A stretch of DNA of 64,000 nt from Streptomyces sp. R28. Its GTDB lineage: Bacteria > Actinomycetota > Actinomycetes > Streptomycetales > Streptomycetaceae. The translations under genes were made by a program, and so were the position numbers. This document shows, piece after piece, positions 46,124-56,600 of the stretch (positions within the stretch are counted from its first letter, which is position 1; each line of letters begins with the position of its first letter). The stretch spans positions 992,001-1,056,000 of the forward strand of contig NZ_CP163439.1 in the NCBI RefSeq assembly GCF_041052385.1, given 5' to 3'. The notes under the pieces were generated by a model. It had not been told where the DNA came from. It worked only from the letters and a program-made list of their open reading frames with translations, and did no database searches.

Positions 46124-46633
46124 TCAGATCTCCTTGACGTACTCGAACGGCTCGCGGCAGGCGCGGCAGCGCCACAGCGCCTTGCAGGACGTGGCGGCGA
46201 AGCGGGAGGTCTCCTCGGTGTCCGCCGAGCCGCAGCGCGGGCAGGACACCGCCGGCCGGGTGGGTGACAGCACCAGCGGGACGGGGCCGCCGCGGGGTGC
46301 GGGGCCGGGCGGGGCGATGCCGTGCTCGGCCAGCTTGCGGCGGCCGGCCGGGGTGATCCAGTCGCTGGTCCAGGGCGGGTCGAGGACGGTACGGATCTCC
46401 ACGCGCGCGTACCCGTCCGCACGCAGCCGCGCCGCGACGTCGGCCCGCATCTCGGCCATGGCCGGACAGCCCGAGTAGGTCGGGGTCAGGCTCGCGACGA
46501 CCGTCCCGTCCTCGGTCAGTTCGACGCCCCGCAGGACGCCCAGGTCGGCCAGGGTGAGCATGGGCAGCTCGGGGTCCGGCACCTGTTCGGCGATGTGCCG
46601 GGCGCGCCGTGCGTCGAGCAGGGTGGTCACCAT
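46124..46633 (-). CDS. paaD: Phenylacetate catabolism protein PaaD
   Basis: A 169-residue protein of the MIP18/DUF59 type that supports iron-sulfur assembly for the epoxidase complex. N-terminal part: VPDPELPMLTLADLGVLRGV and PTYSGCPAM. C-terminal zinc ribbon: SCPRCGS and WRCRACREPF, giving four paired Cys. It overlaps paaC by 7 bp and abuts paaE. Confidence 0.95.
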   Translation of the reverse strand: MVTTLLDARRARHIAEQVPDPELPMLTLADLGVLRGVELTEDGTVVASLTPTYSGCPAMAEMRADVAARLRADGYARVEIRTVLDPPWTSDWITPAGRRKLAEHGIAPPGPAPRGGPVPLVLSPTRPAVSCPRCGSADTEETSRFAATSCKALWRCRACREPFEYVKEI

Positions 46634-47454
46634 GTCGCCTCCGGGTGGGCGCGGGCCACGCCCTGCAACTCGGCCAGCAGCGGGGCGAGATGCTCGGTGT
46701 GCTCGCCGTCACGGCCGGATCCCGGCAGCGGCCGGTACACCGGCATGGGCAGTCCGGCGGCCGCGGTGACCTGGCGCAGCACGGCGACTACCTCGTCCCG
46801 TACGTCGTACGCCGTGAACAACTCGCCGACGTAGGGGGCGACTTGCTCCAGGGCCCGGCGCGTCCGACGGTGCGACTCGTCCGTGCCGTCCCCCAGGCGC
46901 ACGGCCCACTCCGCGGCGTACTGCCGGTGGTAGGCCAGCTCCTTGACGCCCTTCGCGGCGATGGCCGCCAGCACCGGGTCCGGGTGGGCCGCCAGCCGCT
47001 CGAAGTGGGCGAGGCGCCAGCTGGAGAGCAGCAGGAGCCGCACAATCGAGAACGCGAAGTCGCCGCCCGGTACTTCGGCCAGGCGTACGTTGCGGAAGTC
47101 GCCGGCGTCGCGGAAGTAGGCGTAGGCGTCCTCGTCGCGTCCGGAGCCGTCGGCCTGGCCGGCGCGGGAGTAGAGCAGGCGCGCCTGGCCGAGAAGGTCG
47201 AGGCCGATGTTGGCCAGCGCCACCTCCTCCTCCAGCTCGGGGGCGCGGGTGATCCACTCGGCGAGGCGCTGGGCCGAGACCAGGGCGTCGTCGGCGAGCG
47301 CGACGCACAGGGCCGCCAGTTCGCCGGCGTCGATGCCCTCGGGCACCGTGGTGTCCACGCCGTGCAGGGGGTCCTCGAAGCCGGTGCCGTAGGCCCAGCG
47401 GGCGTCGTCCTCGTGTCCCTCGGCGAGGGTCAGATAGACGTGGTCGTCACTCAT
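46627..47454 (-). CDS. paaC: Phenylacetyl-CoA epoxidase subunit PaaC
   Basis: A 275-residue structural partner of PaaA with the same ferritin-like helical fold but without a working di-iron site. Typical segments: WITRAPELEEEVALANIGLD, LLGQARLLY, FAFSIVRLLLLSSW and KELAYHRQYAAEW. It starts 10 bp after the paaB stop and overlaps paaD by 7 bp. Confidence 0.95.
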   Translation of the reverse strand: MSDDHVYLTLAEGHEDDARWAYGTGFEDPLHGVDTTVPEGIDAGELAALCVALADDALVSAQRLAEWITRAPELEEEVALANIGLDLLGQARLLYSRAGQADGSGRDEDAYAYFRDAGDFRNVRLAEVPGGDFAFSIVRLLLLSSWRLAHFERLAAHPDPVLAAIAAKGVKELAYHRQYAAEWAVRLGDGTDESHRRTRRALEQVAPYVGELFTAYDVRDEVVAVLRQVTAAAGLPMPVYRPLPGSGRDGEHTEHLAPLLAELQGVARAHPEATW

Positions 47455-47464
47455 GCCCTCTCCT

Positions 47465-47794
47465 TCAGATGTGCGGGACGTCGGCGGGGATGTCGTAGAA
47501 CGTCGGGTGGCGGTAGACCTTGTCGGCGCTGGGCGCGAAGAACGGGTCCTTCTCGTCGCGGGTCGAGGCGGCGATGTGCTCCGAGCGCACCACCCAGATG
47601 GACACGCCCTCGTTGCGCCGCGTGTACAGGTCGCGTGCGTGGGTGAGCGCCATCCGGTCGTCGGCGGCGTGCAGCGATCCGACGTGCACGTGGTTGAGCC
47701 CGCGCTTGCCGCGCACGAACACCTCGTACAGCGGCCAGTCCTGCTTCCCGGAGGACTTCTCGGACGTCTGCTCGGGCGTCTGCTCGTAGGTCAT
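47465..47794 (-). CDS. paaB: Phenylacetyl-CoA epoxidase subunit PaaB
   Basis: A 109-residue small subunit that bridges PaaAC pairs. The core [20 protein letters not shown] and [18 protein letters not shown] is highly typical. The first 17 residues are a Gln/Glu/Ser-rich extension. The start overlaps the paaA stop in an ATGA junction (47791-47794). Confidence 0.95.
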   Translation of the reverse strand: MTYEQTPEQTSEKSSGKQDWPLYEVFVRGKRGLNHVHVGSLHAADDRMALTHARDLYTRRNEGVSIWVVRSEHIAASTRDEKDPFFAPSADKVYRHPTFYDIPADVPHI

Positions 47795-48738
47795 GCCACC
47801 GCTCCCTTCTCCGCACGGGCGGCCTGCTTGGCCGCGTGGGCGGTGGCCGCCTCCCGCACCCAGGCGCCCTCCTCGTGGGCGCTCCTGCGCCGCTCCATCC
47901 GCTGGTCGTTGCACGGCCCGTCGCCCTTGATGACCCGCATCAGCTCGTCCCAGTCGGGGGTGCCGAAGTCGTGGTGGCCGCGCTCGGCGTTCCAGCGCAG
48001 CTCCGGGTCGGGCAGGGTGACGCCGAGCTTGTCGGCCTGCGGGACGGTCATGTCCACGAACCGCTGGCGCAGCTCGTCGTTGCTGTGCCGCTTGATCTTC
48101 CAGGCCATCGACTGCGCGGAGTTGGGCGAGGCCTCGTCGGGCGGGCCGAACATCATCAGGGACGGCCACCACCAGCGGTTCACGGCGTCCTGCACCATCT
48201 CCCGCTGGGCCTCGGTGCCGCGCATCATCGTCATCAGCAGCTCGTAGCCCTGCCGCTGGTGGAAGGACTCCTCCTTGCAGATCCGCACCATCGCGCGCGC
48301 GTACGGCCCGTACGAGCTCCGGCACAGCGGCACCTGGTTGCAGATCGCCGCGCCGTCCACGAACCAGCCGATCACACCGACGTCCGCGAAGCTCAGGGTC
48401 GGGTAGTTGAAGATCGACGAGTACTTCTGGCGGCCCTCGATCAGCCGGTTCGTCAGGTCCGTGCGGTCGGCGCCCAGGGTCTCCGCCGCCGAGTACAGAT
48501 ACAGGCCGTGCCCGGCCTCGTCCTGCACCTTGGCGAAGAGGATCGCCTTGCGGCGCAGCGACGGCGCGCGCGTGATCCACTCGCCCTCCGGCTGCATGCC
48601 GATGATCTCCGAGTGGGCGTGCTGCGCGATCTGGCGGATCAGGGTCTTGCGGTAGCCGTCCGGCATCCAGTCCCGCGGCTCGATCCGCTGGTCGCGCGAG
48701 ATCGTCGCATCGAAGTGCTCCTGCAGCTGCTCCGTCAT
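47791..48738 (-). CDS. paaA: Phenylacetyl-CoA epoxidase catalytic subunit PaaA
   Basis: A 315-residue di-iron oxygenase subunit that epoxidises the ring of phenylacetyl-CoA. Iron-ligand motifs are [20 protein letters not shown] (ExxH) and [14 protein letters not shown] (ExxH). ATG 48738 is chosen; longer starts run back into a terminator hairpin and are rejected. First gene of the operon, with a palindromic site about 30-50 bp upstream. The rest of the paa pathway (paaK, paaG, paaZ and others) is not in the window. Confidence 0.95.
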   Translation of the reverse strand: MTEQLQEHFDATISRDQRIEPRDWMPDGYRKTLIRQIAQHAHSEIIGMQPEGEWITRAPSLRRKAILFAKVQDEAGHGLYLYSAAETLGADRTDLTNRLIEGRQKYSSIFNYPTLSFADVGVIGWFVDGAAICNQVPLCRSSYGPYARAMVRICKEESFHQRQGYELLMTMMRGTEAQREMVQDAVNRWWWPSLMMFGPPDEASPNSAQSMAWKIKRHSNDELRQRFVDMTVPQADKLGVTLPDPELRWNAERGHHDFGTPDWDELMRVIKGDGPCNDQRMERRRSAHEEGAWVREAATAHAAKQAARAEKGAVA

Positions 48739-48768
48739 CGATACCAGCTTCCGACTTCCGGCTTCCCA

Positions 48769-48786
48769 ACCGACCATTCGTTCGGT
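48769..48786. promoter_or_regulatory. Inverted repeat upstream of paaA
   Basis: ACCGA-N8-TCGGT, centred about 40 bases before the paaA start. Half-sites resemble those reported for PaaR, the TetR-family repressor of actinobacterial paa operons, although the spacing differs from the motif I remember. No paaR gene lies in the window. Confidence 0.45.
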
Positions 48787-48833
48787 ACCAGTGTGGCTTG
48801 TTTTCCGGTGCCGAGCAAGACCCATTCCACAAG

Positions 48834-48880
48834 CCGGAGCCGCCCTGAATACCTCCTCGGGGTATTCAGGGCGGCTCCGG
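48834..48880. terminator. 20-bp terminator hairpin ending the injection-system operon
   Basis: A perfect 20-bp inverted repeat (arms 48834-48853 and 48861-48880) with a 7-base loop, 27 bases beyond the amidase stop codon on the minus strand. It separates the injection-system operon from the paa operon, which is read in the same direction. Confidence 0.85.
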
Positions 48881-48906
48881 TGGAGGCCGTTCACTCAGCC
48901 GTTCAC

Positions 48907-49797
48907 TCAGCCCACGTCGGGCACCTTCAGCTTGTCCCAGCTGACCTTGCCCGGGATGCCGTCCGCGTCCTTGCCCTTGAAGTGGAGCTTTTGCTGCCAG
49001 GCGGCGTAGGAGCGGCGGTCGGCCTCGGTCCACTCGGGGCTCGGGCCCTCCTCGTAGCGGCCGCAGCCCTCGGCGACCAGGCGGCGGCCCATGGCCGTGA
49101 TGATCGGGGACCTCTGACCGATGTGGAAGAAGCCGCTGCCGGGGAACGGCACGTACTTCGGCTTGGGCACGGGCTTCGGGTCGGGGGCGGGCTCACCGCC
49201 ACCGCCGCCCTTCAGCCGCTGGGCGATGCGCTTGCGCATCCCGTCCATGGTGAAGCCGCGCGGGTCCTGCTTGCCGGGCTGCCACTCCTTGTGGCCGATG
49301 ACCGAGCGCTCGCTCCAGCCGTGGTGGCGGCAGATCGCGGCCGACACCTTCTCGATGGCTTCCTTCTGCGCCTCGGGCCAGGGGTCCTTGCCGTCGCCGA
49401 GGTTGATGCACTCGAAACCGTAGAAGTGGGCGTTGCCGTCGGTGTCGGCCTCGTTGTCGTGCGGCAGCTTCGACTCGTTGATCACGGCGCGCAGGACGTC
49501 GCTGTCCCCGAGTCCCGCGTGGTTGGCGCGGCCGTTGCCGACGAGGTGGATCTCGCCCTTCTTGTCTATGACGCCGTGGCAGAGCGGGCCCGGCAGGCCG
49601 GAGTAGCCGTTGTAGCAGATGTTCACCGACGCCTCGGTGCCCTTGGTGACGGTGTGGTGGATCATCACACCGTTCACCGGGCCCCAGGCGCCCTTGCTGT
49701 TGCGGTTGTGGGTGCGCCAGCTGCGCACCTCGTGGACCGTCAGACCCTCCGCGCGGAGGATCTCCACCATCTTCGACGCACTCAGGGGCTTGGCCAT
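48907..49797 (-). CDS. N-acetylmuramoyl-L-alanine amidase with peptidoglycan-binding domain
   Basis: A 296-residue endolysin-like enzyme. The amidase_2/PGRP domain (about residues 20-185) shows the zinc His in VMIHHTVTKG, FYGFECINLGDG and the second zinc site in VIGHKEWQPGKQDP. A Pro/Lys linker (PAPDPKPVPKPK) leads to a C-terminal peptidoglycan-binding domain (SPIITAMGRRLVAEGCG, DGIPGKVSWDKL). There is no signal peptide. Its ATG overlaps the stop of the DUF6519 gene by one base (TAATG), so it belongs to the injection-system operon and may be its wall-cutting part or cargo. Confidence 0.9.
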   Translation of the reverse strand: MAKPLSASKMVEILRAEGLTVHEVRSWRTHNRNSKGAWGPVNGVMIHHTVTKGTEASVNICYNGYSGLPGPLCHGVIDKKGEIHLVGNGRANHAGLGDSDVLRAVINESKLPHDNEADTDGNAHFYGFECINLGDGKDPWPEAQKEAIEKVSAAICRHHGWSERSVIGHKEWQPGKQDPRGFTMDGMRKRIAQRLKGGGGGEPAPDPKPVPKPKYVPFPGSGFFHIGQRSPIITAMGRRLVAEGCGRYEEGPSPEWTEADRRSYAAWQQKLHFKGKDADGIPGKVSWDKLKVPDVG

Positions 49798-51343
49798 TAC
49801 TCGTCTCCCTCCGCCGCCGACTCCGCATCCGCGGTGGTCTGCGACCTCCCGCGCGACGGGTCCTCCGCCAGCTGCTCCTCGCGGCGCGCCTGCTCCTCCG
49901 CCGCGAGCGTCGCCTCGTCGGCGGCCGGGATGCTGCTGGCCAGCGGGTTGAAGGCCAGGCGCAGGTCGACGGTGCCGCCCTCGCCCTTGACGAGGGCAAG
50001 CGGCGCGAAGCCGCGGGCGATGCCGAAGGGGCCCCGCAGCAGCGGGCGGCGTGCCGCGTCCCTGGGCCACTCGACGTTGCCGGTGGCGGTGCGGGCGGGG
50101 ATGATCCAGTGGTCGCCGGTGCGGTAGCCGCCGCCCTTGGCGAAGTACACCTCGACCCCGTCCTCCAGCGGCAGCCACTCCCCCTCCGCGACGGGAACCG
50201 CACCGCCCTTCAGAGCCGTCGTACGGCCCTTGCGCTTCGGTCCCTCGTGGTGGTCCCAGCGGCGCAGGAACGGGTTGAGGCGGGGCAGCCGTCCGACGGC
50301 CTGGTCGGGCTCGGCGGACAGGCGCACCCGGCGGCCCGGCAGGTCCAGTTCCTCGACCCGGAGCAGGGGCAGCGGTTCGAGGCGGGAGGCGTAGGCGGTG
50401 TCGGTGAGCTCCACGTGGTCGCCGACGTCCAGGTCCAGCTTGTCGTCGTGTCCGAGGGATGCCAACTGCACCCAGGTGCCGTCGAGTTCGTCGACCGGGA
50501 AGACCACGGAGCCGTTCTCGCGGGACCACTTGAAGGTGGCGTCCTTCGCCTCGCCGCCCGCGTGGACCTCGACGCGGTACAGCTGGTTCTCCTGGCCGCG
50601 GTAACGGGCGTCCGGCTTCACCAGGCACGGGTCCTCGTCGGCGTGGTCGGGCCGCTCGCTGCGGGCGGCCAGGCGCGCGGTGGGCGTGGCCTGCTTGCGG
50701 GCCCACTTGTCGAAGGCGGCCCGCACGACCTCCTTGGACGGGTCGGTCTCCTCGATGTCCAGCGCGGCCAGCGACAGCGGCAGCACCTGCCAGACGACCT
50801 TCACGCGGGCGGCGGTGTCCGGCATCGCCGCGCCGAGCGCGACCTCGCGCAACGCCGGGTCCTCGGCGGCGGATACGGCACGCTCCCACACGTTCAGGTA
50901 GACCACGAACGGCGAGGTGGCGGGCGAGGGCAGCCGGTCGCCGGGCTTCTCCGGGTCACGGAAGCCGTCGGGCTGGTCCCAGTAGGTCCAGTGCGCGGGC
51001 GCAGCGGCGGCGTCCTGCTCGTCGGCGTCGTCGTCCGGGACCGGCACGCCGGGCGCCGGGCGGGTCGCGTCGACCAGGATGCCGTCGACGTAGTAGCGGC
51101 GCCCTGGATGTGCAGCGTGTCGATGTCGTGCTTGCCGCCCACGTAGTCGATCTTGAAGCCCGCGGCGTCACGCGGTCCGCCGTGCCGGCCGATCAGGTCG
51201 GCGGCGAGGGTGCGGGCCTGGTGGAGCTGGATCGCGGCCTGCTCGTTGAGGTCGGCGTCGAGCTGGACGCGGCCCTGCTGGGCGATGACCGCCGAATAGC
51301 GCCGTTCCGGGCGGAACGTGAGGCGGGAGAGATCAGCGTGCAT
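49797..51343 (-). pseudogene. DUF6519-domain structural protein, frameshifted
   Basis: A phage-tail-associated protein I place in DUF6519. The N terminus (MHADLSRLTFRPERRYSAVI, QQGRVQLDADLNEQ) runs from ATG 51343 and reaches DIDTLHIQG. The continuation RYYVDGILVDATRP, PSPATSPFVVYLNVWERAV and the C-terminal beta-rich part are in the next frame, to the stop at 49797. One missing C near 51098 (GCC[C]GC) explains the break; repaired length is about 515 residues. It sits between the tail-I-like protein and the amidase. Broken as written, but probably an assembly error since the rest is fully conserved-looking. Confidence 0.78.
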
Positions 51344-51433
51344 GAAGGGGGTCCCCCTGGTTCAGGAAAGTGCGGGTAGGGCTTACGGCGGCGGCGCTCT
51401 CGTCGCGACTCATGTCATCAACCACGTCACGCA

Positions 51434-53632
51434 TCACGTCACGAAGAAGATCCCGGCGTCCGTGCCCGCCGGGGTGTACTCCGCGAGCCGTGCCCTGAGG
51501 CCGTCCTCGCGCTGCGGCCGGTACAGGTCGTGGAAGGCGCCCATCTCGGCGCCGTCGTCCGAGCCGCGCCGGATCTCCTCGGCGCACCGGTCGGCCGGCA
51601 GCCCGTACCAGGGCGTCCCGTAGCGCTCGGAGGTGAACAACGGCCGTACGCGACCAGCCTGTTCGGGCCCGGCCAGGTCGGGCTGGCAGCGGTACCGGCG
51701 CGGGGTGCGCGACCCGGCCGGCACGTACGAGTACCGCAGGCACCCGATGCCGCGCCGGGCCACGTGGAGCCGGCCGGTGAAGACCGAGTTCTCGGCGATC
51801 TTCACGGCGTGCGTGTGGATCTCGCCGATCACAGTGGTGCGGTGCAGATGCAGTACGGCGTGCGCGTGGCGGCAGTCCGGTGCGGAGAGGGCCTCGCGGT
51901 CGCTGCCCGTCGCGTCGAGGATGCTGTCGCGCAGGTGGATGTCGAGGGGTTCCTCGCTCACCTCGTCGCCGATGACCTCGATCGTGCCGAGGATGCTGTG
52001 CTCGACCTGGAGGCATGCGGTGGTGCGTTCCAGGACGATGCTGGGCTCCTCGGGCGAGTGCGGCTCGCACTCGGGCTCCAGCGACCAGCCGGGCACGAGC
52101 GTGGAGTGCCGTACGACGACCGCGCCCACGGAGCCGGTCACGTTGATGCCGCGTCCGGCGACCAGCAGGCCGTCGAGGACGATGCGCGGGCGCTCGTGCG
52201 GGGCACAGTCCTCCGACACCGCGCGGATGTTGAGCGCGTCGGGGCGGTTGCTGTACCAGTCGAGCAGGCGTATCACCGGGCGGGTGCCTTCGGCCGCGCG
52301 GACTTCGAGGCGGTCGCCGGGGTCGAGGTCGAAGTCCAGCTGCTCCTGGTAGGCGCCGCTGTGGGTGATCTCGATGATGCCGGCGGGGCCGGTCCGGTCG
52401 GCGCGGCGGTCGTGCTGCCAGGCCCGGTAGGCGTCCATGATCTGGCGGTACGGCTGCCCCGGCCCGACCCGGTAGACCTCGGCGTCGGGACGCGGCTCGC
52501 GGTCCTGGCGGTCGTACTCGCCGCCGCCCATGTCGGCGGCGAACGCGTAGTGGTAGTCCACCCACACACCCTGTCGGGGCGCCGACCGCGAGCCGAACGC
52601 GATCCGCCCGAGCTCCGGGTCGACAGCGACCTGGCCGCGCCCCGGGCGGTAGCGCCAGTCGGACAGGTCGGCGACCACGATGTCCGACGGCGGTACGGGC
52701 TGGTCCTCTCCGTCGCGCCGGATGACGAGGCTCTTGCCGGGGCCGTAGTAGTCGGTGAGCCGGTCGTGGAGCTGGCGGCGGGTGATGAACGCCGGGACGT
52801 TGTCGATGGTCGCGATGTGGGTGGGCGACGGCTCCGGGAACGGCTTGGTGACCAGCGGGGTGTCGTTGCCCAGGATCGAGAAGGTGTAGAGGTTGCGGGC
52901 GCGGTCGATGCAGTACGCCGGGGACTGGGTGAGCGAGTGCGCCTTCAGCCGCCAGACGAAGAGCGCTACTCCGGCGGGCGTCCAACCCCCTTGCCGGTGG
53001 CGCGAGTTGGCGCGCCGCACGTCGACGGTGCGCGCCGTCGCGCCGAAGGGGCCGCCCGCGAGGTCGAGGGCGGAGTTGTCGCGCAGGTCGACGAGACGGC
53101 CGCGCTCTCCACGGTGGACGCCGGTGTCGCCGTACAGCTTCACGGGCTGGGTGTGGGCGACCTGCCGGGACAGCTCGACGGCGCGGGCGGGCCAGCCGGT
53201 GACCTGCTCGGAGAGTTCCTCCAGGAGGTGGAGGGTGCCCTTGCGGCGGCGGTTGGCGACCGTCGCGGCGACGTCGGCACGCGGGGCGACGGCCTCGGCG
53301 AGGGCGGCCCGGCCGCCCTCGTGCAGACCGGTCGTGAGGACGCGCTCGTAGCCCGGCAGGGTGCGGTAGCCGACCAGGTCGCCGAGGTACGGCAGCACCC
53401 ACGGCGCGGCCGTCTCCACGAACAGGTCCTCGTAGCCCTGCTGGACGCCGTCGCGGACCCGGTCGAGCTGCTCGGCGATCACCGCGAGCAGGGCGCGCAG
53501 CGGCTCGCCCTCCTCGGCGTCGCGCAGCAGGTGCCAGCGGGGCAGCAGTTCGGCGAGCCCGTCGGGTTCCCTGGACGTCGTCGCCGGGGTCGCGGTCTCG
53601 AAATGGACATCCGCCGGGTTCGCAGACATCAC
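51434..53632 (-). CDS. Phage tail protein I-like/beta-helix baseplate protein
   Basis: A 732-residue protein. The N-terminal 200 residues resemble tail protein I baseplate components (LLPRWHLLRDAEEGEPLRAL, VLPYLGDLVGYRTLPG). A middle domain binds strands, and from about residue 470 to 640 a right-handed beta-helix pattern appears (RIVLDGLLVAGRGINVTG, VVVRHSTLVPGW, LQVEHSILGTIEVIG, VLHLHRTTVIGEIHTH), as in receptor-binding or fibre-like proteins. Its start overlaps the stop of the upstream baseplate-J gene in ATGA. Probably the peripheral part of the injection-system baseplate. Confidence 0.8.
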   Translation of the reverse strand: MMSANPADVHFETATPATTSREPDGLAELLPRWHLLRDAEEGEPLRALLAVIAEQLDRVRDGVQQGYEDLFVETAAPWVLPYLGDLVGYRTLPGYERVLTTGLHEGGRAALAEAVAPRADVAATVANRRRKGTLHLLEELSEQVTGWPARAVELSRQVAHTQPVKLYGDTGVHRGERGRLVDLRDNSALDLAGGPFGATARTVDVRRANSRHRQGGWTPAGVALFVWRLKAHSLTQSPAYCIDRARNLYTFSILGNDTPLVTKPFPEPSPTHIATIDNVPAFITRRQLHDRLTDYYGPGKSLVIRRDGEDQPVPPSDIVVADLSDWRYRPGRGQVAVDPELGRIAFGSRSAPRQGVWVDYHYAFAADMGGGEYDRQDREPRPDAEVYRVGPGQPYRQIMDAYRAWQHDRRADRTGPAGIIEITHSGAYQEQLDFDLDPGDRLEVRAAEGTRPVIRLLDWYSNRPDALNIRAVSEDCAPHERPRIVLDGLLVAGRGINVTGSVGAVVVRHSTLVPGWSLEPECEPHSPEEPSIVLERTTACLQVEHSILGTIEVIGDEVSEEPLDIHLRDSILDATGSDREALSAPDCRHAHAVLHLHRTTVIGEIHTHAVKIAENSVFTGRLHVARRGIGCLRYSYVPAGSRTPRRYRCQPDLAGPEQAGRVRPLFTSERYGTPWYGLPADRCAEEIRRGSDDGAEMGAFHDLYRPQREDGLRARLAEYTPAGTDAGIFFVT

Positions 53633-56600
53633 TTGACCTCCGTCAGAATCAGGGTGTCCGCCGCCCTGGGCGACAGCAGTGCGAGCTGGGCCGGGCGGAT
53701 ACCGCGGAAGACGAACACCGACCGTCCCTTCGCCAGGCGGCGGGTGTCGGTGATGTCGGGGTTCAGGCGCAGGAGTTCGGCGAGCGGGACTCCGTACTTG
53801 GCGCAGATCTCCGACAGCGTCTCGCCGTTCGCGACGCGGACCGTGTGGACCTTCTCGTCGTACGTCGCCGGGTGCGCCGCCACCGATGCCTTCGGCGGGC
53901 CGGGGTCGGTGAGGATCCCGGTGAGTTCCTCGGGCATCGCGGACGCGGGGACGCCGGTGAAGACGTCGACGTCGACGTAGTCGACGCCGGGCACGGAGTG
54001 GGCCGTGGCCAGGACGTCCGAGAGACGGGCAGGTCGGCCCAACTCGCGTCCCTCGTAGCCGAGTCGGCGGAGGAGTGCCTGACGCAGCCGTGGCTCCACG
54101 ACTTCCCAGGCGTGGTCGCGGGCGACCTTCACCTTGGCCGCGACGAGCAGCAGGACCAGCTCACGTACGTCCACCCGTACGGGGAGGTTGAGGTCCCCGT
54201 ACTCGGTGAGCGCGCCGCGCAGGGCCCTGAGCGTGTCCGAGTCGCCGTCGATCGGCACGTCGTCCGTGCCGGCGACCGTCACGTGCAGCACGCGCCGCCG
54301 CCCGTCGAAGAGTTCGCGTGCGGCGGCCCGGCCGATGCCGGCGCGGGAGCGGGCGAAGTCCTCGTAGTCGGACGCGGAGACCAGGCGGTCCAGCGCCGAG
54401 ACGGCGAGCGGGATCGTACGGCGGGTCAGGCCGGGTCCGTCCGCGTCCGCGCCGCCCTTGGCGGGGCGCGGGTTGGTCACCTGGGTGACGCCGAGCGGCC
54501 GGGTGAGGGGCTGGGTGATGCGGTCGGCGGCGACGTTGGCGGCCTTGCCGGTGCCGAAGCGGTAGGGGGCGCGGATGTTCTCGTGGCCGGAGGGCAGCCG
54601 GGCGCCGCTGATTCCGTCGCCGAAGGTGACCGTCGTACGGCCGTCGGCGGTGGAGCCGGTGATGTACACGCGCTCGCCCGGGCCGCGTCCGGCGAGGCTG
54701 TCGACCTCGTGCCAGAGCACGCCGTCCACCCGGATCTCCAGCACCGGTGTGGCGCCGAGCGGATTGTCGTCGGCGAGCCAGGTGAGCGGGGACTGCCACA
54801 GCGCGAACGTCTGGTTCACGCGGTCCGAGTCACCGCTGCCGATGGCCTCCTCGCGGCTCTCGCCATGGGTGGCCTCGACGACGTTGCCGAGGATCCTGAC
54901 CGTCTCGCGGCGGTAGCGGTGGGCGAGGTCGGCGGTGAGGGTCAGGCGGGTGTGGACGTGGTCGCCGGGGAGCTGGGGGTCGACGGCCGGGTCGGCGGCG
55001 GCGATGGTGACGACCTCGGTGGCCTGGACCCCGGTCGTCCCTGGGACGTCACTTCGCTCGCCGCTCACGATGAGGGTACGTCCGGGCCGCAACCCGTCGT
55101 ACAGTTCCGCGAGTTCGACCTCGTTGCCGTGGACGTCCTCGCCCAGCGGTTCGTCGGCGAGGCGGAGCGGCTCACCGGCCGCGTGCACGGTGGTGTCGCG
55201 GACGTGCGAGAGCAGGACGTCGAACTCGTCCAACCAAGGGGCGGCAAGGGTGAGTTCGGTGCCGCGGCCGGTGATGCCGTAGTTGGTGTACGCCGCCGTA
55301 CGCGCCGCGACGACCTGGGTGGTGACGAACGCGAGCTTGGCATCGCCGGGGATGCCGCCCTGCGCACCCTTGGCCGGGCGCTGGATCGCGACCCAGCTGC
55401 CGACCGTGATGCCGGTGTGGACCGAGTCCAGCTGGAGGATGCTGCGGTTGAGGGGCTCCGGCTTGCTCGCGATGACGACCTCGACGTTGGGCTCGGTGGT
55501 CCCCACCGTGTACCTGAGGCTCACCTCGTACTCGCCGTGCGTGAACTGCTCGCCGGTGTTCGGCCGCAGGGAGATCTGCTCCGACGTGCCGTTGTGGATG
55601 CCGACGTGGACCAGGCCCTCGTCGTCGGGCCGGGACACGAAGAGCGCGCGCTCCGGCAGGCCCGAGTGGAAGCGGGCCGTGACGCCGGGGTCCTGCGAGT
55701 CGGTGGGGCGGCGGTTGAGCCAGCTGAGGTCGCGGTCCTGGCCGGAGCGCACGGACAGCTCGACCTGGCCCGTGCCGAGCGGGAAGGTCAGCGGCTGGAC
55801 GACGGGCAGGTTCTCGGCGCGCTGGTCGGAGCTGCTGCCCTCGACGTACTGGAACTCGGCCCGGACCGGCGTCCGGCCCGCTGTGTCGTACACGACCCGC
55901 ATGCTCGCCAGCACGGCACCCGTGAGCGGCCAGTCGGCGGTGCGGATGACCCGGCCGCGGTCGTCCTGGACGGGCTTGAGCGGGGCCGTGGCGCCGAAGG
56001 GGGCGGCCGTGACCCGCATGGCGAGCAGTTCGCGCAGGAGCTGCCCGGTGCCGGGGGCGGGGCCGCCGCTTTGCGCCAGGCCGGGTAGAGGCTGCCGAGG
56101 GCGGGGTTCAGCGCGGAGAGCAGGCGCGCGGTGTCGCCGCCCGGACGCTGGGCACCGGTGCCGCCGTGAGGCGCGGGGGTGGCCGCGCGCAGGGCCGGGA
56201 GGACCGCGCCCAGGGTCTGGAGGGCGGCCGAGCGAGGATCGACGGCGCTCTTCAGCGTCCGCGTCTGCGTCAGCCCGTCTTCGGCGGGCTGGGCGGGCGC
56301 CAACTGCATTGCTCGCTCTGCGAGTTCAGCGAGTACCGCCTCCAGCTGCTCGAACCACGCGGCCACGTCCTCGTACGGCTCGGCCAGCACCTGCGCCTCG
56401 CCGAGCCGTGCGACGGGCTCCGCCAGACGGGCCGCGAGTCGCTCGGGGCTCTTGATGCCGTCCAGGTCGTCCCGCAGGGGCGCCAGGACCTGGTCCTCGA
56501 AGTCCTCGATCAGCCGGCTGACCGGGCGCGGGTTCGGGACCTCCGGCGTCGGCGGCTCGTCGCCGGGCTCCCCCGGTGCTGCGGGGGCGGCGGTCCACCG

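Noticed and set aside
48747-48894. N-terminal extension of PaaA to 48894
   Set aside because: The extension would be read through a strong terminator hairpin and adds residues not typical of PaaA; ATG 48738 gives the normal length.
53845-56088. Long plus-strand frames across the baseplate genes
   Set aside because: Antisense shadows with no recognisable domains; minus-strand proteins match injection-system families.
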